Position numbers and translations under genes: made by a program. Positions 22,272 to 31,263 of a stretch of DNA of 48,369 nucleotides are shown here, one piece after another (positions within the stretch are counted from its first letter, which is position 1; each line of letters starts with the position of its first letter). The notes below the pieces were generated by a model that was not told the DNA's origin, searched no databases, and was given only the letters and a program-made list of their open reading frames with translations. Source of the DNA: Oscillospiraceae bacterium UBA6370 (lineage in GTDB: Bacteria; Bacillota; Clostridia; Oscillospirales; Oscillospiraceae); the NCBI GenBank assembly GCA_002437735.1, contig DJRC01000081.1, forward strand, positions 1 through 48,369, read 5' to 3'.

Positions 22272-23099
22272 ATGATGCCGCTTGACGAAAAAGACCTTCA
22301 GCTTCTGACCGAGGTCCTGCCGAACGTTTCGGCCCAGCTCCGCTCCTCGATGGCGAACGTGTTTGCCGCGGCGAACCGTCTCGCGCCGGCGGAAGCGCGC
22401 GAGGCCGACCCCGTGCTGGACAAAAATGCAGCCATCCTCACGATGAGCTGCCATCAAATGCTGCGTCTGGTCGGCAATCTCTCCGCCGTGAGCGAGCTGG
22501 TGCAGGGCGGACGCTTCCGGCTGTGCAACGACGATATCGTCGGCTTCTGCCACGCGCTCTGCGAGCGCGCGGAGCCTCTTTTCGCGCTGCGCGGCGTCAC
22601 GCTGCGCTTTTCCGCCAGCCACGAGAGCCACATCATCGCGTTCAACGCTCCCATGCTCGAGCGCGCGCTTTTGAACCTGCTCTCCAATGCGCTGAAATTC
22701 ACGCCGGAGGGCGGCACGGTCAACGTGCGCGTCAAATGCGGCGAGCGTCATGTGCAGCTCACCGTGGCCGACACGGGCTGCGGCATCGAGCCGGAGCGCC
22801 TTGCCCACATCTTCGAGCGCTATCTGGATACGGACCGCCTTGATCCTGCGCCGCCGCACGGTCTCGGCGTCGGGCTGGCCCTCTGCCGCCGCATCGCGCA
22901 GGGCCACGGCGGGATGCTCGTGGCGGAATCCGCCGTCGGCAAGGGCTCGGCCTTCACGCTCTCGCTGCCCAACGCCCGCTCGACCGAGCTGTCGCTGTCC
23001 GACCGCCGCTTTGATTACGCCGGCGGCTTCGACCATGTTCTCATGGAGCTGAGCGACGCGCTGCCGAGCCGCGCATTTCTGCAAAAATACCTGGATTGA
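22272..23099 (+). CDS. Histidine-kinase-like ATPase protein, no obvious phospho-His
   Basis: 275 aa. The C-terminal part is a complete HATPase domain: N box LLNLLSNALKFTPEGG (about 135-150), G1 VADTGCGIEPERL, F box HIFERY, G2 GLGVGLALCRRIAQ. The N-terminal ~100 residues form helices like a dimerisation domain, but the usual SHELRTP-type H box is replaced by VSAQLRSSMANV, with no His there. There is no sensor domain and no response regulator nearby. It may be a phosphatase, a degraded orphan kinase, or a partner subunit. The mnmA gene follows 12 bases later and is probably co-transcribed. Confidence 0.8.
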   Translation: MMPLDEKDLQLLTEVLPNVSAQLRSSMANVFAAANRLAPAEAREADPVLDKNAAILTMSCHQMLRLVGNLSAVSELVQGGRFRLCNDDIVGFCHALCERAEPLFALRGVTLRFSASHESHIIAFNAPMLERALLNLLSNALKFTPEGGTVNVRVKCGERHVQLTVADTGCGIEPERLAHIFERYLDTDRLDPAPPHGLGVGLALCRRIAQGHGGMLVAESAVGKGSAFTLSLPNARSTELSLSDRRFDYAGGFDHVLMELSDALPSRAFLQKYLD

Positions 23100-23111
23100 G
23101 GAAATTTCTCT

Positions 23112-24179
23112 ATGGCAAAGAAGGTTTTAGTCGGTATGTCGGGCGGCGTGGACAGCGCCGCCTGCGTTCTCCTGCTCCAGAAGCAGGGCTATGATGTCAG
23201 CGGTATCACGCTGCGGCTGCACCATTATAAGGATCGTCCCGGCACCTGCGGCAGCGCCGACGACATCGAGGAGGCTGCGCGCGTCGCCGCGCAGATGGGC
23301 ATTTCCCATCGGGTGCTCGACCTGTGCGACCTTTTCCGCCGCGAGGTCATGGGCCACTTCGTCTCGGAATACTGCGCGGGCCGCACCCCGAACCCCTGTC
23401 TGGACTGCAACCGTGAGCTGAAGTTCGGCGCGATGCTCGACTGGGCGCTCGACCACGGCTTCGACTCCGTTTCCACCGGGCACTACGCCCGCGTCGGCTT
23501 CGACGCGGCATCGGACCGACACCTGCTCCTGCGCGGCGTGGACACACATAAGGACCAGAGCTATGTGCTCTACCAGATGACACAGCGGCAGCTCGCGCAT
23601 CTGCTGCTTCCCGTCGGCGAATACAGCAAGCCGGAGATCCGCACCCTCGCCGCGGACTTTGGTCTTGAAAACGCGCAGAAGCCCGACTCGCAGGATATCT
23701 GCTTCGTCCCCGACGGGGACTATGTGCGCTTCCTGCGCGAGTTCGGCGGCGTCACGCCCGAGCCGGGCGACTTCGTCGATACGAGCGGCCGCGTCCTCGG
23801 CCGTCACCGCGGGCTGGTCGCCTACACCACCGGCCAGCGCAAGGGCCTCGGCGTGAGCGCCGACCGCCCGCTCTACGTCCTCTCCAAAAGCGCCGCAGAC
23901 AACACCGTGCTCCTCGGCGACAATGCGGAGCTGTTTTCCTCCGCCCTGCTCGCCTCGCGCGTGAACTGGATCGTCACGCCGCCCGCAGAGCCGCTGCGCG
24001 TCACCGCCAAAACGCGCTATTCCCAGCGTGAAAGCGCCGCGACCGTCACGCCGCTGGACGGCGGCGCGGTTCGCGTGGACTTCGACGAGCCGCAGCGCGC
24101 CATCACCGCGGGGCAGGCCGTGGTCTTTTACTGCGGCGACACCGTCGCCGGCGGCGCGACCATCGACAAGGCTCTATAA
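23112..24179 (+). CDS. mnmA: tRNA-specific 2-thiouridylase MnmA
   Basis: 355 aa. It thiolates U34 of tRNA(Lys/Glu/Gln). The ATP-binding PP-loop GMSGGVDS is at 8-15; catalytic Cys96 sits in TPNPCLDCNR with a CxxC partner Cys99; the second catalytic Cys is in SQDICFVPDGDY near 197; a C-terminal beta-barrel follows (TTGQRKGLGV, then the FDEPQRAITAGQAVVFY end). Full length for the family. It follows the kinase-like gene with no terminator between them. Confidence 0.97.
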   Translation: MAKKVLVGMSGGVDSAACVLLLQKQGYDVSGITLRLHHYKDRPGTCGSADDIEEAARVAAQMGISHRVLDLCDLFRREVMGHFVSEYCAGRTPNPCLDCNRELKFGAMLDWALDHGFDSVSTGHYARVGFDAASDRHLLLRGVDTHKDQSYVLYQMTQRQLAHLLLPVGEYSKPEIRTLAADFGLENAQKPDSQDICFVPDGDYVRFLREFGGVTPEPGDFVDTSGRVLGRHRGLVAYTTGQRKGLGVSADRPLYVLSKSAADNTVLLGDNAELFSSALLASRVNWIVTPPAEPLRVTAKTRYSQRESAATVTPLDGGAVRVDFDEPQRAITAGQAVVFYCGDTVAGGATIDKAL

Positions 24180-24190
24180 AAACGAAAAAC

Positions 24191-24231
24191 GCTCCGCCTG
24201 CGTTCCTTCCCTGAAACGCGCGGAGCTTTTT
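24191..24231. terminator. mnmA terminator
   Basis: An interrupted stem, GCTCCGC plus GCGTT pairing with AACGC plus GCGGAGC, with two bulged bases, followed by TTTTTCTC. It closes the kinase-like/mnmA unit. Confidence 0.8.
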
Positions 24232-24236
24232 CTCAC

Positions 24237-24314
24237 TTACCGTTCGCTGACGAACCAGTCGTCCACAAAGATCATATCGTCCACGTCGCCGCGGACGCCC
24301 TGCCACTCTCTCAT
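24237..24314 (-). CDS. Possible 25-aa peptide
   Basis: A very short frame with a GGGGAGG site 7 bases before its ATG. The peptide starts MREWQGV, is rich in Asp, and ends VDDWFVSER; it has no signal peptide or membrane helix. It fills the gap between mnmA and the divergent XRE membrane gene, where nothing else is seen. It may be a real micropeptide or chance; no relative is known to me. Confidence 0.3.
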   Translation of the reverse strand: MREWQGVRGDVDDMIFVDDWFVSER

Positions 24315-24491
24315 GCTCTCGCCTCCCCGTGCCATACCATGCAGTATATGCGCGCGGCGGCGAAAGGTTGCACGAAAAAAGGCATTTGGGCAAAAGGAAA
24401 CCATTGGTTGACAAAACGAAACACCCGGTTGGTGGCGCAAAACGGCTGTTTTTGCTAAGCTAGTGCCATCAAAGCAAAGGAGAAAGCGCCC

Positions 24492-25775
24492 ATGAAGCTA
24501 TGTGAAAAACTCTATGAGCTCCGCCGCGCGGCGGGCCTCTCGCAGGAGGAGTTGGCCGAAAAGCTGAGCGTCTCCCGTCAGGCCGTCTCCAAGTGGGAGA
24601 ACGGCGCCGCCCAGCCCGAGCTGAGCAAGCTCGTGGAGCTCAGCCGTCTCTACGGCGTGAGCGTCGACGAGCTTTTGAGCCTTGAGGAGGCGGAAAAGAG
24701 CGAAGCGAGGGCCGCCGCAGCCGACGCGCCCACACCCGCTCCCGCGCAGGAGCCCCTTACCGCGCCGAAGAAGGTGCGCCGGCAAAGGCTCCTCCTCGGC
24801 GCGGCGGCGGTCTGCCTCGTCCTCGCCGTCGGCACGGCAATTCACAGCAGCCGCCGCGTCAAGCAGCTCGAGCGGCAGGTCAGCTCCCTGCAATCGCAGA
24901 TCCTGAGCGTGCAGTCCAATCTTTCCTCGCAGATCGCGGGCATCAGTAGCTCCGTGCGCGATGCGATGGAGGAGAGCGCCACGCTGACCGCGCAGTTCGA
25001 TTACACGGTCAAGCACTTCGACCTGGACGCCTACACCTGCACCGTCGCCTTCGCCCTCCAACCCAAGACGGTGCAGGACGACCTTGCCGTCTCCCTCCGT
25101 CTCCACTCCCTGGCCTCCGACGACGGAACGACCGCCGTCGAGCTGGTCCGCGACGAGTACGACGTCTACCGCGGCGAAGCCGTTCTCTCAATGAACGACA
25201 CCGGCTTTGAAGCCACCGCCGCCTACGATACCGGCGGCGAGCGTCAGCTCGAGACGATCCGCGATCTGCCCGGCTTTGCCGACGAGGCGCTGCCGAAGCT
25301 CTATGAGGACTTCTCCTTCGGCTACGGCCTCACCTACTCCTATTCCGACTCCATCCGCTGCAGCGTCAAGGACTGGGAGGATCCCGAGGACCACCGCACC
25401 GCGAACCTCTACCTCGGCGCTTACGACGCCGCCCTCCGGTCCGCGTGGCTCGACTATCGGGTGAACGGAAGGAGCGCCGCGCAAAGCGCGCTCAAATTTA
25501 TGGAGGCCGACGGCGACAAGCGCTCCGCCGTACAGTGGTGGATCGGCGACATTCCCGACGAGAGCACCGCCGGCGTCTACAGCATCTACGGCGCGGAGGT
25601 TGTGGAATTTGACCTACCCTACGGCGCGGAGCTGCAGGTCGTATTCCATGCGGAGCTGACCGACGGCACACGTCTCTCGGCGATGACCACGCGCGAAACG
25701 ATGCCCTCCGCCAACAATCGCTCCGACGGCGTGAGCGAGACCACCGCCATGCCCATTGTCCTCACGAAAGACTGA
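24492..25775 (+). CDS. XRE regulator with membrane anchor and extracytoplasmic domain
   Basis: 427 aa. Residues ~1-65 are an XRE DNA-binding domain (GLSQEELAEKLSVSRQAVSK, WENGAAQPE). A Pro/Ala linker leads to one membrane helix (about 97-117), then a coiled coil (VKQLERQVSSLQSQILSVQS) and a ~260-residue beta-rich domain that would lie outside. This is a one-protein sensor-regulator design known from Clostridia, joining surface sensing to DNA binding. Ribosome site AAAGGAGA. The stimulus is unknown. A strong terminator follows. Confidence 0.85.
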   Translation: MKLCEKLYELRRAAGLSQEELAEKLSVSRQAVSKWENGAAQPELSKLVELSRLYGVSVDELLSLEEAEKSEARAAAADAPTPAPAQEPLTAPKKVRRQRLLLGAAAVCLVLAVGTAIHSSRRVKQLERQVSSLQSQILSVQSNLSSQIAGISSSVRDAMEESATLTAQFDYTVKHFDLDAYTCTVAFALQPKTVQDDLAVSLRLHSLASDDGTTAVELVRDEYDVYRGEAVLSMNDTGFEATAAYDTGGERQLETIRDLPGFADEALPKLYEDFSFGYGLTYSYSDSIRCSVKDWEDPEDHRTANLYLGAYDAALRSAWLDYRVNGRSAAQSALKFMEADGDKRSAVQWWIGDIPDESTAGVYSIYGAEVVEFDLPYGAELQVVFHAELTDGTRLSAMTTRETMPSANNRSDGVSETTAMPIVLTKD

Positions 25776-25784
25776 TCCGTTCAG

Positions 25785-25811
25785 GGAACGCCGCCCGCCG
25801 GGCGGCGTTCC
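25785..25811. terminator. Terminator after the XRE membrane gene
   Basis: A near-perfect palindrome, GGAACGCCGCCCG-C-CGGGCGGCGTTCC, followed by TTTTG. Confidence 0.85.
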
Positions 25812-26196
25812 TTTTGCGCTGCTCGCGGCGCTCCGCCAAAACAGCCAAGGATCGCGCCGCAGCCGTTCGAAAATTTGACGGAAAAGGAGCTTGCAAAGCC
25901 CTCCCGTTGTGCTATGATGAGGCCGAAACAAAGCGCGCCTGCAAATCCGACACCAGCACGAGGTGCTGACACAGCAGCTTGCCGGGCTGCAGCACATCGT
26001 TGGGAGCGGCGTGGGAGCAGCGTATGTATTCTTTCTGAAAAATCGATGAGTGACGCCGTGCTGCGCTCTCTGAACGGCTTTGCCGTGGGCGCGATGGTCC
26101 TGCTTTTCAGCCTGCGCCTTACCCGGCTGCTGCTTCTGTTGAACAGCGTGCCCTCTGAGCGAGCAAGGGGGATATTAACGCAAGGAAGCGGGCCTG
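25812..26196. other. 385-base gap without a convincing gene
   Basis: Frames here lack good ribosome sites and families. One + strand stretch (25942-26049) reads like helical protein (HQHEVLTQQLAGLQHIVG) and another (26046-26195) like a membrane helix (VGAMVLLFSLRLTRLLLLLN); both stop early. They could be remnants of an older membrane-protein gene, but this is weak. Confidence 0.4.
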
Positions 26197-27561
26197 TCAA
26201 GGGCCGAGCAGATGCGCCAACGCGTCTTCAACCGATCTTTGCAGGCTCACTTCGATCTCCGGCGTCGAAACGGGCTGCTCCAAAAGCTCCGCTGTGGAGA
26301 CAGGAAAGTTGCCGCCCTCACGGCTGCGCAGCAGATAGATCAGCCCGAGGGTCATCGCGTTGCGCTTCGCCTCGATGATCGCAGCCTCCTCATAGCCGCC
26401 CGTCTCGCGCAGGGCGCGCACCAGTCCGTGGCGCATCTCAGCGAGATAAATGGGCTGGTAGAAGCCGCCGAACACCGTGAAATTGCGGAGAAAGTGCGCC
26501 TCCAGAAAGCAGAGAAACAGGCCAGGCAGCAGCGACCCGTCCCGCAGCCCCTCCGTCAGCGCCTGCGGCGTGAGGGGGACGGTCACAGCCTCCCCCAGCG
26601 AGCTTTGACCCGTCAGCGCCGCCGTGCCCGCGCTCTCGCGCAGCCGCAGAGGGAACAGCGCCGCGCGGCGGTCGAGTCCCCAGAAAAAGTGCGTGCCGCC
26701 GGCGTCTCCCGTCCAGCAGCCGGAAACGCCGTCCAGCGCCCGCAGCAGCGCCGCGCGCAGCTCGCGCCGGAACAGCAGTTGACAGGTGAGCGCGGCTTCC
26801 GTCCGAAGATCCCTTTCCAGCAGGCGGGCGGTGAGCGTCTCCATCGGCATCCAGAGGTACTGCGGCGCGCGGTCGGTAAAGTACCGCTGTGAAAGCATGG
26901 CGTTTATGACCGTGGTCTGCTCCCGCAGCGTACCGCAGCGCTGCACACGGTCGGAGAGCAGGACCTCGCGGCAGAAGCGCTCCAACGCGTCGGCCGTGCG
27001 AAGCGTGCAGGAGCCGTGCCGCGTCTCCTGCCGCAGGCGGTTCAGAGCATTGTCTACCATGTCCGGGGAAATGCCCTCCACAGCGGCCACGCAGGCGTGG
27101 CGCAGCTTGAACGGATAAAACGGCAACCGCAGGCAGCCTCCCGGCTTGGTGCAGTCGTAGACCAGCATACCCCGTGGGTAGACATTGTTGTCCAGTCTCG
27201 GGTTGGCACAGGACAGAAACGGAACGACCGCCCCGGTTTCGCCCTGCAACCGCAGCCACCGGTCGCAGAGGATCGTGTCCTGCACGGTCATGTACTCGAA
27301 TGCGGGATGATGGTGATTGGCGGTGGCCAGACAGCGGCGGCGCCGGAGAACATCCGCACATTCTCTGGCAGTCTCCGCACCGAAAAAGGGCGTGAAGTAG
27401 TCCCGCACCTCTGTCAGCAGATCCTCCGAGGGCAGAATATCGGGCAGCGGCCGGTGACGGATCTGTCCGAGATAGGCGAGCAGCGTGTCGCCGCCGTGCC
27501 GCCGCAGCAGCTCCGCGGCTGCCGGGTAATTTTCAGCAAGTGCCGTCATATGCTCCGTCAT
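26197..27561 (-). CDS. Unrecognised 454-aa protein, last gene of the transporter cluster
   Basis: 454 aa; its start lies 29 bases inside the end of the MATE-fusion gene, so it is translated with it. It is soluble by sequence, with no signal peptide or membrane helix. A recognisable region is ATANHHHPAFEYMTVQDTIL (about 79-98), with a three-His run, and FLSCANPRLDNNVYPRGM with a Cys; a Cys-rich stretch (YDCTKPGGC) follows. The His and Cys positions could bind metal. The C-terminal half is helical. I do not recognise a family; a cytoplasmic partner of the transporter fusions is possible. Confidence 0.7.
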   Translation of the reverse strand: MTEHMTALAENYPAAAELLRRHGGDTLLAYLGQIRHRPLPDILPSEDLLTEVRDYFTPFFGAETARECADVLRRRRCLATANHHHPAFEYMTVQDTILCDRWLRLQGETGAVVPFLSCANPRLDNNVYPRGMLVYDCTKPGGCLRLPFYPFKLRHACVAAVEGISPDMVDNALNRLRQETRHGSCTLRTADALERFCREVLLSDRVQRCGTLREQTTVINAMLSQRYFTDRAPQYLWMPMETLTARLLERDLRTEAALTCQLLFRRELRAALLRALDGVSGCWTGDAGGTHFFWGLDRRAALFPLRLRESAGTAALTGQSSLGEAVTVPLTPQALTEGLRDGSLLPGLFLCFLEAHFLRNFTVFGGFYQPIYLAEMRHGLVRALRETGGYEEAAIIEAKRNAMTLGLIYLLRSREGGNFPVSTAELLEQPVSTPEIEVSLQRSVEDALAHLLGP

Positions 27562-29314
27562 TTTGCGCCGCCTCCAGTTTGATCGAAAGCACCGTGTTGT
27601 TCATGTTCATGATGCGCGTATAGGTCTTCTGGTCGGTGAGCCGCTCGAGCAGGCTGATGTTGTTCATCTGAAGGATGTCCTCCTCGTCCACGAACGCCAG
27701 CGGGTCGAAGGGCGCGCCGTCGTCGCGGATACGGACGATCAGGCTGCCCTCCTCCAAAAGAAGGCAAATGTCGATCATGCTCACATGCCCGTTGTGGTTG
27801 ATAATGTTGAGGGCGGCCTCCTCGAAGGCGATGGCCAGCAGGACGCCCTTGTTGCGAGGAATGCCGTTCTGCTGGCAGAACCGATCGATCTCCCGGTGAA
27901 TGTCCGCGACGCTCTCCGGTTTTCCTGTGATGGAAAAGCTGTGGCAGCTCCGGTCCGTCTGATCCTCCAGACCGAGGAGAGCGACGTTCTCGCAGGTCTG
28001 TTTTTCCCGGAGCAGCGTGACCGCCGGGGACAGCAGCTCCACCAGCAGGCACCAAACGGCCACGGTGGGATTGCTGCTCCAATGGAGCCACGAGATGGCT
28101 GCCACACAGGGCAGCAGGAGAAGTATTTTGAGCACCACGTTCTGCAGCGTCAGCAAGAGCACAGACAGATTCTGCCGTTGGACGCTGGGGTAGAGTCTGG
28201 CGAGCAGATCGTTGAGCCAGAGAAAAGGCAGGCTGAGCAGCATGATGCGGAGCGCGAGCACGGTGTCTGGCTCCGCGGCGATGCCGTAGGAGTTGAGAAA
28301 CGGCGCGGAGAAGCAAAACAGTCCCGCCATGAGCGCCGCGACGAGCGCATAGGTGTACTTGGACAAAAGAGCCAGCATCTTCCGTAGCCCGTAGAAGTCG
28401 CGTTCGCCGTAGAGCATACTGCCCAGCGTGGAGATCGTCTGCAGCGCGCCGCCCGCCAGAATGCGCAGGATGAAGCGAAGCTGGCTGTACACCGCATAGA
28501 GCGCCACGCCGATGTTGCCCACGAAGTACATCAGAAGCAGGTTCACCGTCAAGCCGGAGAAAATGCGCGAGGCCTTGTCTGTGGCAAAGGAGGAGCAGGA
28601 CGAGGCCAGCTCCCGACCGGTCTCGCGCAGGTCGCCGGCACGCAGAACAAAGCGGAAGGTGCGTTTTTTGGACAGCAGGTAGGGAAGCACCACCAGAATA
28701 CCCGCCGCGTTGCCGAGCAGGGAAGCCGCGGCGGCGCCGGCGACGCCCATGCGAAGATACTTCATAAAGACAACGTCCAGCACGATGTTCGCTCCGTTGG
28801 CGGCAACGACCGAGCCCATGGCCAGCTTGGAGCGATCGTCCAGAATGGCGAAGCTGGAAAGAACGAGATTGGCGCCGACAAAGGGCGACGAGAGCAGGGT
28901 GAAGAAGGCGTAGCGCGCCACATCGCCCGCAATCGCGCCGTTGTTGGACAGGATGCCGCTGAAAAAACCGCAGAACGGCAGCAGGCACCAACAGAGAAGC
29001 CCGCCTGCGAGCGTCAGAAGAAAGGACAGGGTGAAGACCCCGTTGGCCTGGCGGAGCTTTCTCTTGCCCAGCAGGATGCCCGCGGCGACCGGTCCGCCGG
29101 AGGAGAGGACGAAGCCGAAAAGCTCCGCCACATCCACAAAGCTGTCACAAAGGCCGGCGGCAGCAACGGCGTCGGCGCCCAAAAGGGCGCCGATGAGCAT
29201 AAAGTCCACAACGGAGACCAGGTAGGTGGAGGCCGTCACCACCGTGCCGACGCCGAAAAACTCCCGCGTCTTGCTGCGTATAATGGCCTCGTTCCGCAAG
29301 TATTCATATCCCAT
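27533..29314 (-). CDS. MATE transporter fused to an RsbW/SpoIIAB-like ATPase domain
   Basis: 593 aa. Residues ~1-440 are a MATE (Na+- or H+-driven multidrug exporter) with twelve membrane helices, starting MGYEYLRNEAIIRSKTREFF and with typical VSVVDFMLIGALLGADAVAA and GVAGAAAASLLGN segments. Residues ~465-593 are an anti-sigma-kinase-type ATPase domain: N box LLAIAFEEAALNIINHNG, then LIVRIRDDGAPFDPLAF; the glycine-rich G2 lid is reduced (NNISLLERLTD). Such domains normally phosphorylate STAS proteins. A STAS gene relic lies upstream. The fusion implies that transport and partner-switching signalling are linked. Confidence 0.88.
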   Translation of the reverse strand: MGYEYLRNEAIIRSKTREFFGVGTVVTASTYLVSVVDFMLIGALLGADAVAAAGLCDSFVDVAELFGFVLSSGGPVAAGILLGKRKLRQANGVFTLSFLLTLAGGLLCWCLLPFCGFFSGILSNNGAIAGDVARYAFFTLLSSPFVGANLVLSSFAILDDRSKLAMGSVVAANGANIVLDVVFMKYLRMGVAGAAAASLLGNAAGILVVLPYLLSKKRTFRFVLRAGDLRETGRELASSCSSFATDKASRIFSGLTVNLLLMYFVGNIGVALYAVYSQLRFILRILAGGALQTISTLGSMLYGERDFYGLRKMLALLSKYTYALVAALMAGLFCFSAPFLNSYGIAAEPDTVLALRIMLLSLPFLWLNDLLARLYPSVQRQNLSVLLLTLQNVVLKILLLLPCVAAISWLHWSSNPTVAVWCLLVELLSPAVTLLREKQTCENVALLGLEDQTDRSCHSFSITGKPESVADIHREIDRFCQQNGIPRNKGVLLAIAFEEAALNIINHNGHVSMIDICLLLEEGSLIVRIRDDGAPFDPLAFVDEEDILQMNNISLLERLTDQKTYTRIMNMNNTVLSIKLEAAQNDGAYDGTC

Positions 29315-29365
29315 TTTGCTTTCCGCCTTTCACGCTTCGGGACGGTCGCGCACTGGTGCGCGGGT

Positions 29366-30955
29366 CTATCCCGGGTTTCTGAGACATTCCGTATCCAGCA
29401 TTCCCAGCTGACCGGCGACGGTCGTGACCTCGACCTGCAGGCAGGTTAGGTTGGATGCCGTCGCGATAAAGTCGATCATGGAATTGATCGCGACAGCCAG
29501 AGCGAGGGCCTCGCCCGGGATGCCGAGCTGGGTGAACATGACCGTGTAGCAGGTCAGCGCGCCGCCGGGAATGGGCGGCATCGCCAGCGACAAAAGCCCG
29601 GTCACAACGATCATTGTAAGGAGCCACGCGGGCGTGATGGCCGTGCCGTAATTTTCCGCCATGCACAGGCAGGTCGCCACAAAGGCAATTGCAACGCTGG
29701 GCATATAGAGGACCTGCCCGAGGGGAACGGCAAAACGCACGAGCATCGACGGAATGCCCAGCTTCTTTTCGCAGGTCTCCAGATTGGTGGCGAACGCCGC
29801 GGAGGACGACGCCGTGGTGAGACCGATGAGGAAGGTCGGCAGCAGCTTTTGCACAAGCAGCCGGAAACTCACCTTGTGCCGCGCGGCAAGGATGCCGATG
29901 AATACGAGACACATCAGCGGGCAAAGGACATAGGTGATGACGATGGCCTTGAGGATGCCCGAGATTTCGGAGCCGAAGTCGGAGTCCAGCAGGGCGAACA
30001 GGCTGAAGAACACAAAGAGCGGGATCAAGTCACCGATGGCCTCCATGAGGAACTGGACCACCTCGTTCGTCTGCTCAATGAACGTGCGGACGGCGGCGGC
30101 ACGGTCGCCAAGGACCAGCAGGGCAATGCCGACGGCGGTACCCAGAAAAATGATCTGCAGCGTATTTCCGTTCAGGAACGGAGAGACGATATCCGAGGGA
30201 ACGATATCCAAAATGATCTGATAGATGGTCGAGAATCCGCTCAGCGCCGCGCCGCCTGAGGAGAGCTCCGGCGGGAAAAGCCATAAAAGGCAGACGGTCG
30301 CCCCCGCGCTGGCGAGGAAGCTCAGCACCGCGATGCGGCCGATCACCTTTTTTCCGATCCTTCCCATGATGGTCATATCGCCGATGTTGAAGATGCCCCA
30401 GCAGATCGCCAGGAAGATCATCGGCGAGGAGATGGCGCGCAGCAGGTTTAAGATCAGTGTAAAGAGCGGGTCAGTCACGGCTCGGACGACCGCCTGCACG
30501 CCAACGGGGAGCAGACGCTGCAGCAGACCGAGGACGACCGCCGACACGATGGCAAGCAGGAGCTTCTGCATCTGCCCCAGCTTCCGCTTTCTGGGCGGCT
30601 CTACGGTCAGGCAGTTTTCGCCGTTTTGGTAGCTCTGTGTCAGCGTGAGGCCCGCCTGCGCCAGCAGACGGCTGGAAAGCAGGCAGCTTTCTAACGCGGC
30701 GTCGCTCTGAAGCTCCTTCCCCTCGACGCGGATCTCGATCCGCTGCTTGCCCAGACGTTTTTTCGCGCAGAAGGTGACCGGCGCGCCGGGGAGTGCGGAG
30801 GACCAGCCCTCCAGGATCTCCTCCAGTGAGAGGCGAAGCCGCAGGATATCCTTTCGGTCCGCCTCCGCCTCCGTCAGAGAATTCGCGAACTCCTGCGAAA
30901 GAAGATCCACGGTCTCCGGCGACAGCCGGTAGCTTTTCTTTCTCGATGTCAGCAT
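29366..30955 (-). CDS. Dicarboxylate/amino-acid:cation symporter with ATPase-like N-terminal domain
   Basis: 529 aa. Residues ~1-130 resemble a worn anti-sigma-type ATPase domain (LRLRLSLEEILEGW where the N box should be, then IEIRVEGKEL and a closing ENCLTVEPPRKRK). Residues ~135-525 are a DAACS symporter (SDF family): the serine-rich TTASSSAAFATNLE, then MPPIPGGALTCYTVMF and AINSMIDFIATASN near the C-terminus. It imports a dicarboxylate or amino acid with Na+. The N-box Asn is missing, so ATP binding is doubtful; it may serve only as a protein-interaction module. Ribosome site GGGAGG. Confidence 0.85.
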   Translation of the reverse strand: MLTSRKKSYRLSPETVDLLSQEFANSLTEAEADRKDILRLRLSLEEILEGWSSALPGAPVTFCAKKRLGKQRIEIRVEGKELQSDAALESCLLSSRLLAQAGLTLTQSYQNGENCLTVEPPRKRKLGQMQKLLLAIVSAVVLGLLQRLLPVGVQAVVRAVTDPLFTLILNLLRAISSPMIFLAICWGIFNIGDMTIMGRIGKKVIGRIAVLSFLASAGATVCLLWLFPPELSSGGAALSGFSTIYQIILDIVPSDIVSPFLNGNTLQIIFLGTAVGIALLVLGDRAAAVRTFIEQTNEVVQFLMEAIGDLIPLFVFFSLFALLDSDFGSEISGILKAIVITYVLCPLMCLVFIGILAARHKVSFRLLVQKLLPTFLIGLTTASSSAAFATNLETCEKKLGIPSMLVRFAVPLGQVLYMPSVAIAFVATCLCMAENYGTAITPAWLLTMIVVTGLLSLAMPPIPGGALTCYTVMFTQLGIPGEALALAVAINSMIDFIATASNLTCLQVEVTTVAGQLGMLDTECLRNPG

Positions 30956-31009
30956 ACTTGTTTCCTCCCACTCATCCGTTCCTTTTTTGCCGCGTTTCCG
31001 AGCAAACGC

Positions 31010-31229
31010 TCACTCGATGCTCAGAATGTCGGAAAAGCCCGTGACCTCAAATATCTCCATCACGGCCTCGTTCACGTTTTTGAAACACTATTTTTCCCTG
31101 CTGCTTCATGAGCTTCTGTATCGCGAGCAGCACACGAAGGCTCGCAGAGGAGATAGACTCCGGCTTCTCCATGTCAGCTACCGGACGCGTGACGCCGCCG
31201 CAGAGCTCCTCCGGCCTCGGCGCGGTCAT
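31010..31229 (-). pseudogene. STAS-domain anti-anti-sigma gene, frameshifted and truncated
   Basis: Reading the - strand, the first part (TAPRPEELCGGVTRPVADME, then SISSASLRVLLAIQKLMKQQ) follows the core of SpoIIAA-like STAS proteins, including the SSA(G)LRVLL phospho-serine region. At about 31082 a one-base insertion shifts the frame; the other frame gives the expected ending KNVNEAVMEIFEVTGF and SDILSIE, with TGA at 31010-31012. The start is also missing the first beta strands. It is followed by the symporter and MATE genes with ATPase domains, its natural partners. The gene is probably dead, or needs a frameshift. Confidence 0.75.
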
Positions 31230-31263
31230 CGTGTCCCTCCGCATAAAGCTCTTCCACCGGAGC

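Noticed and set aside
25812..26196. Genes in the gap after the XRE membrane regulator
   Set aside because: All frames are short or in the wrong context, with no ribosome site; at most remnants.
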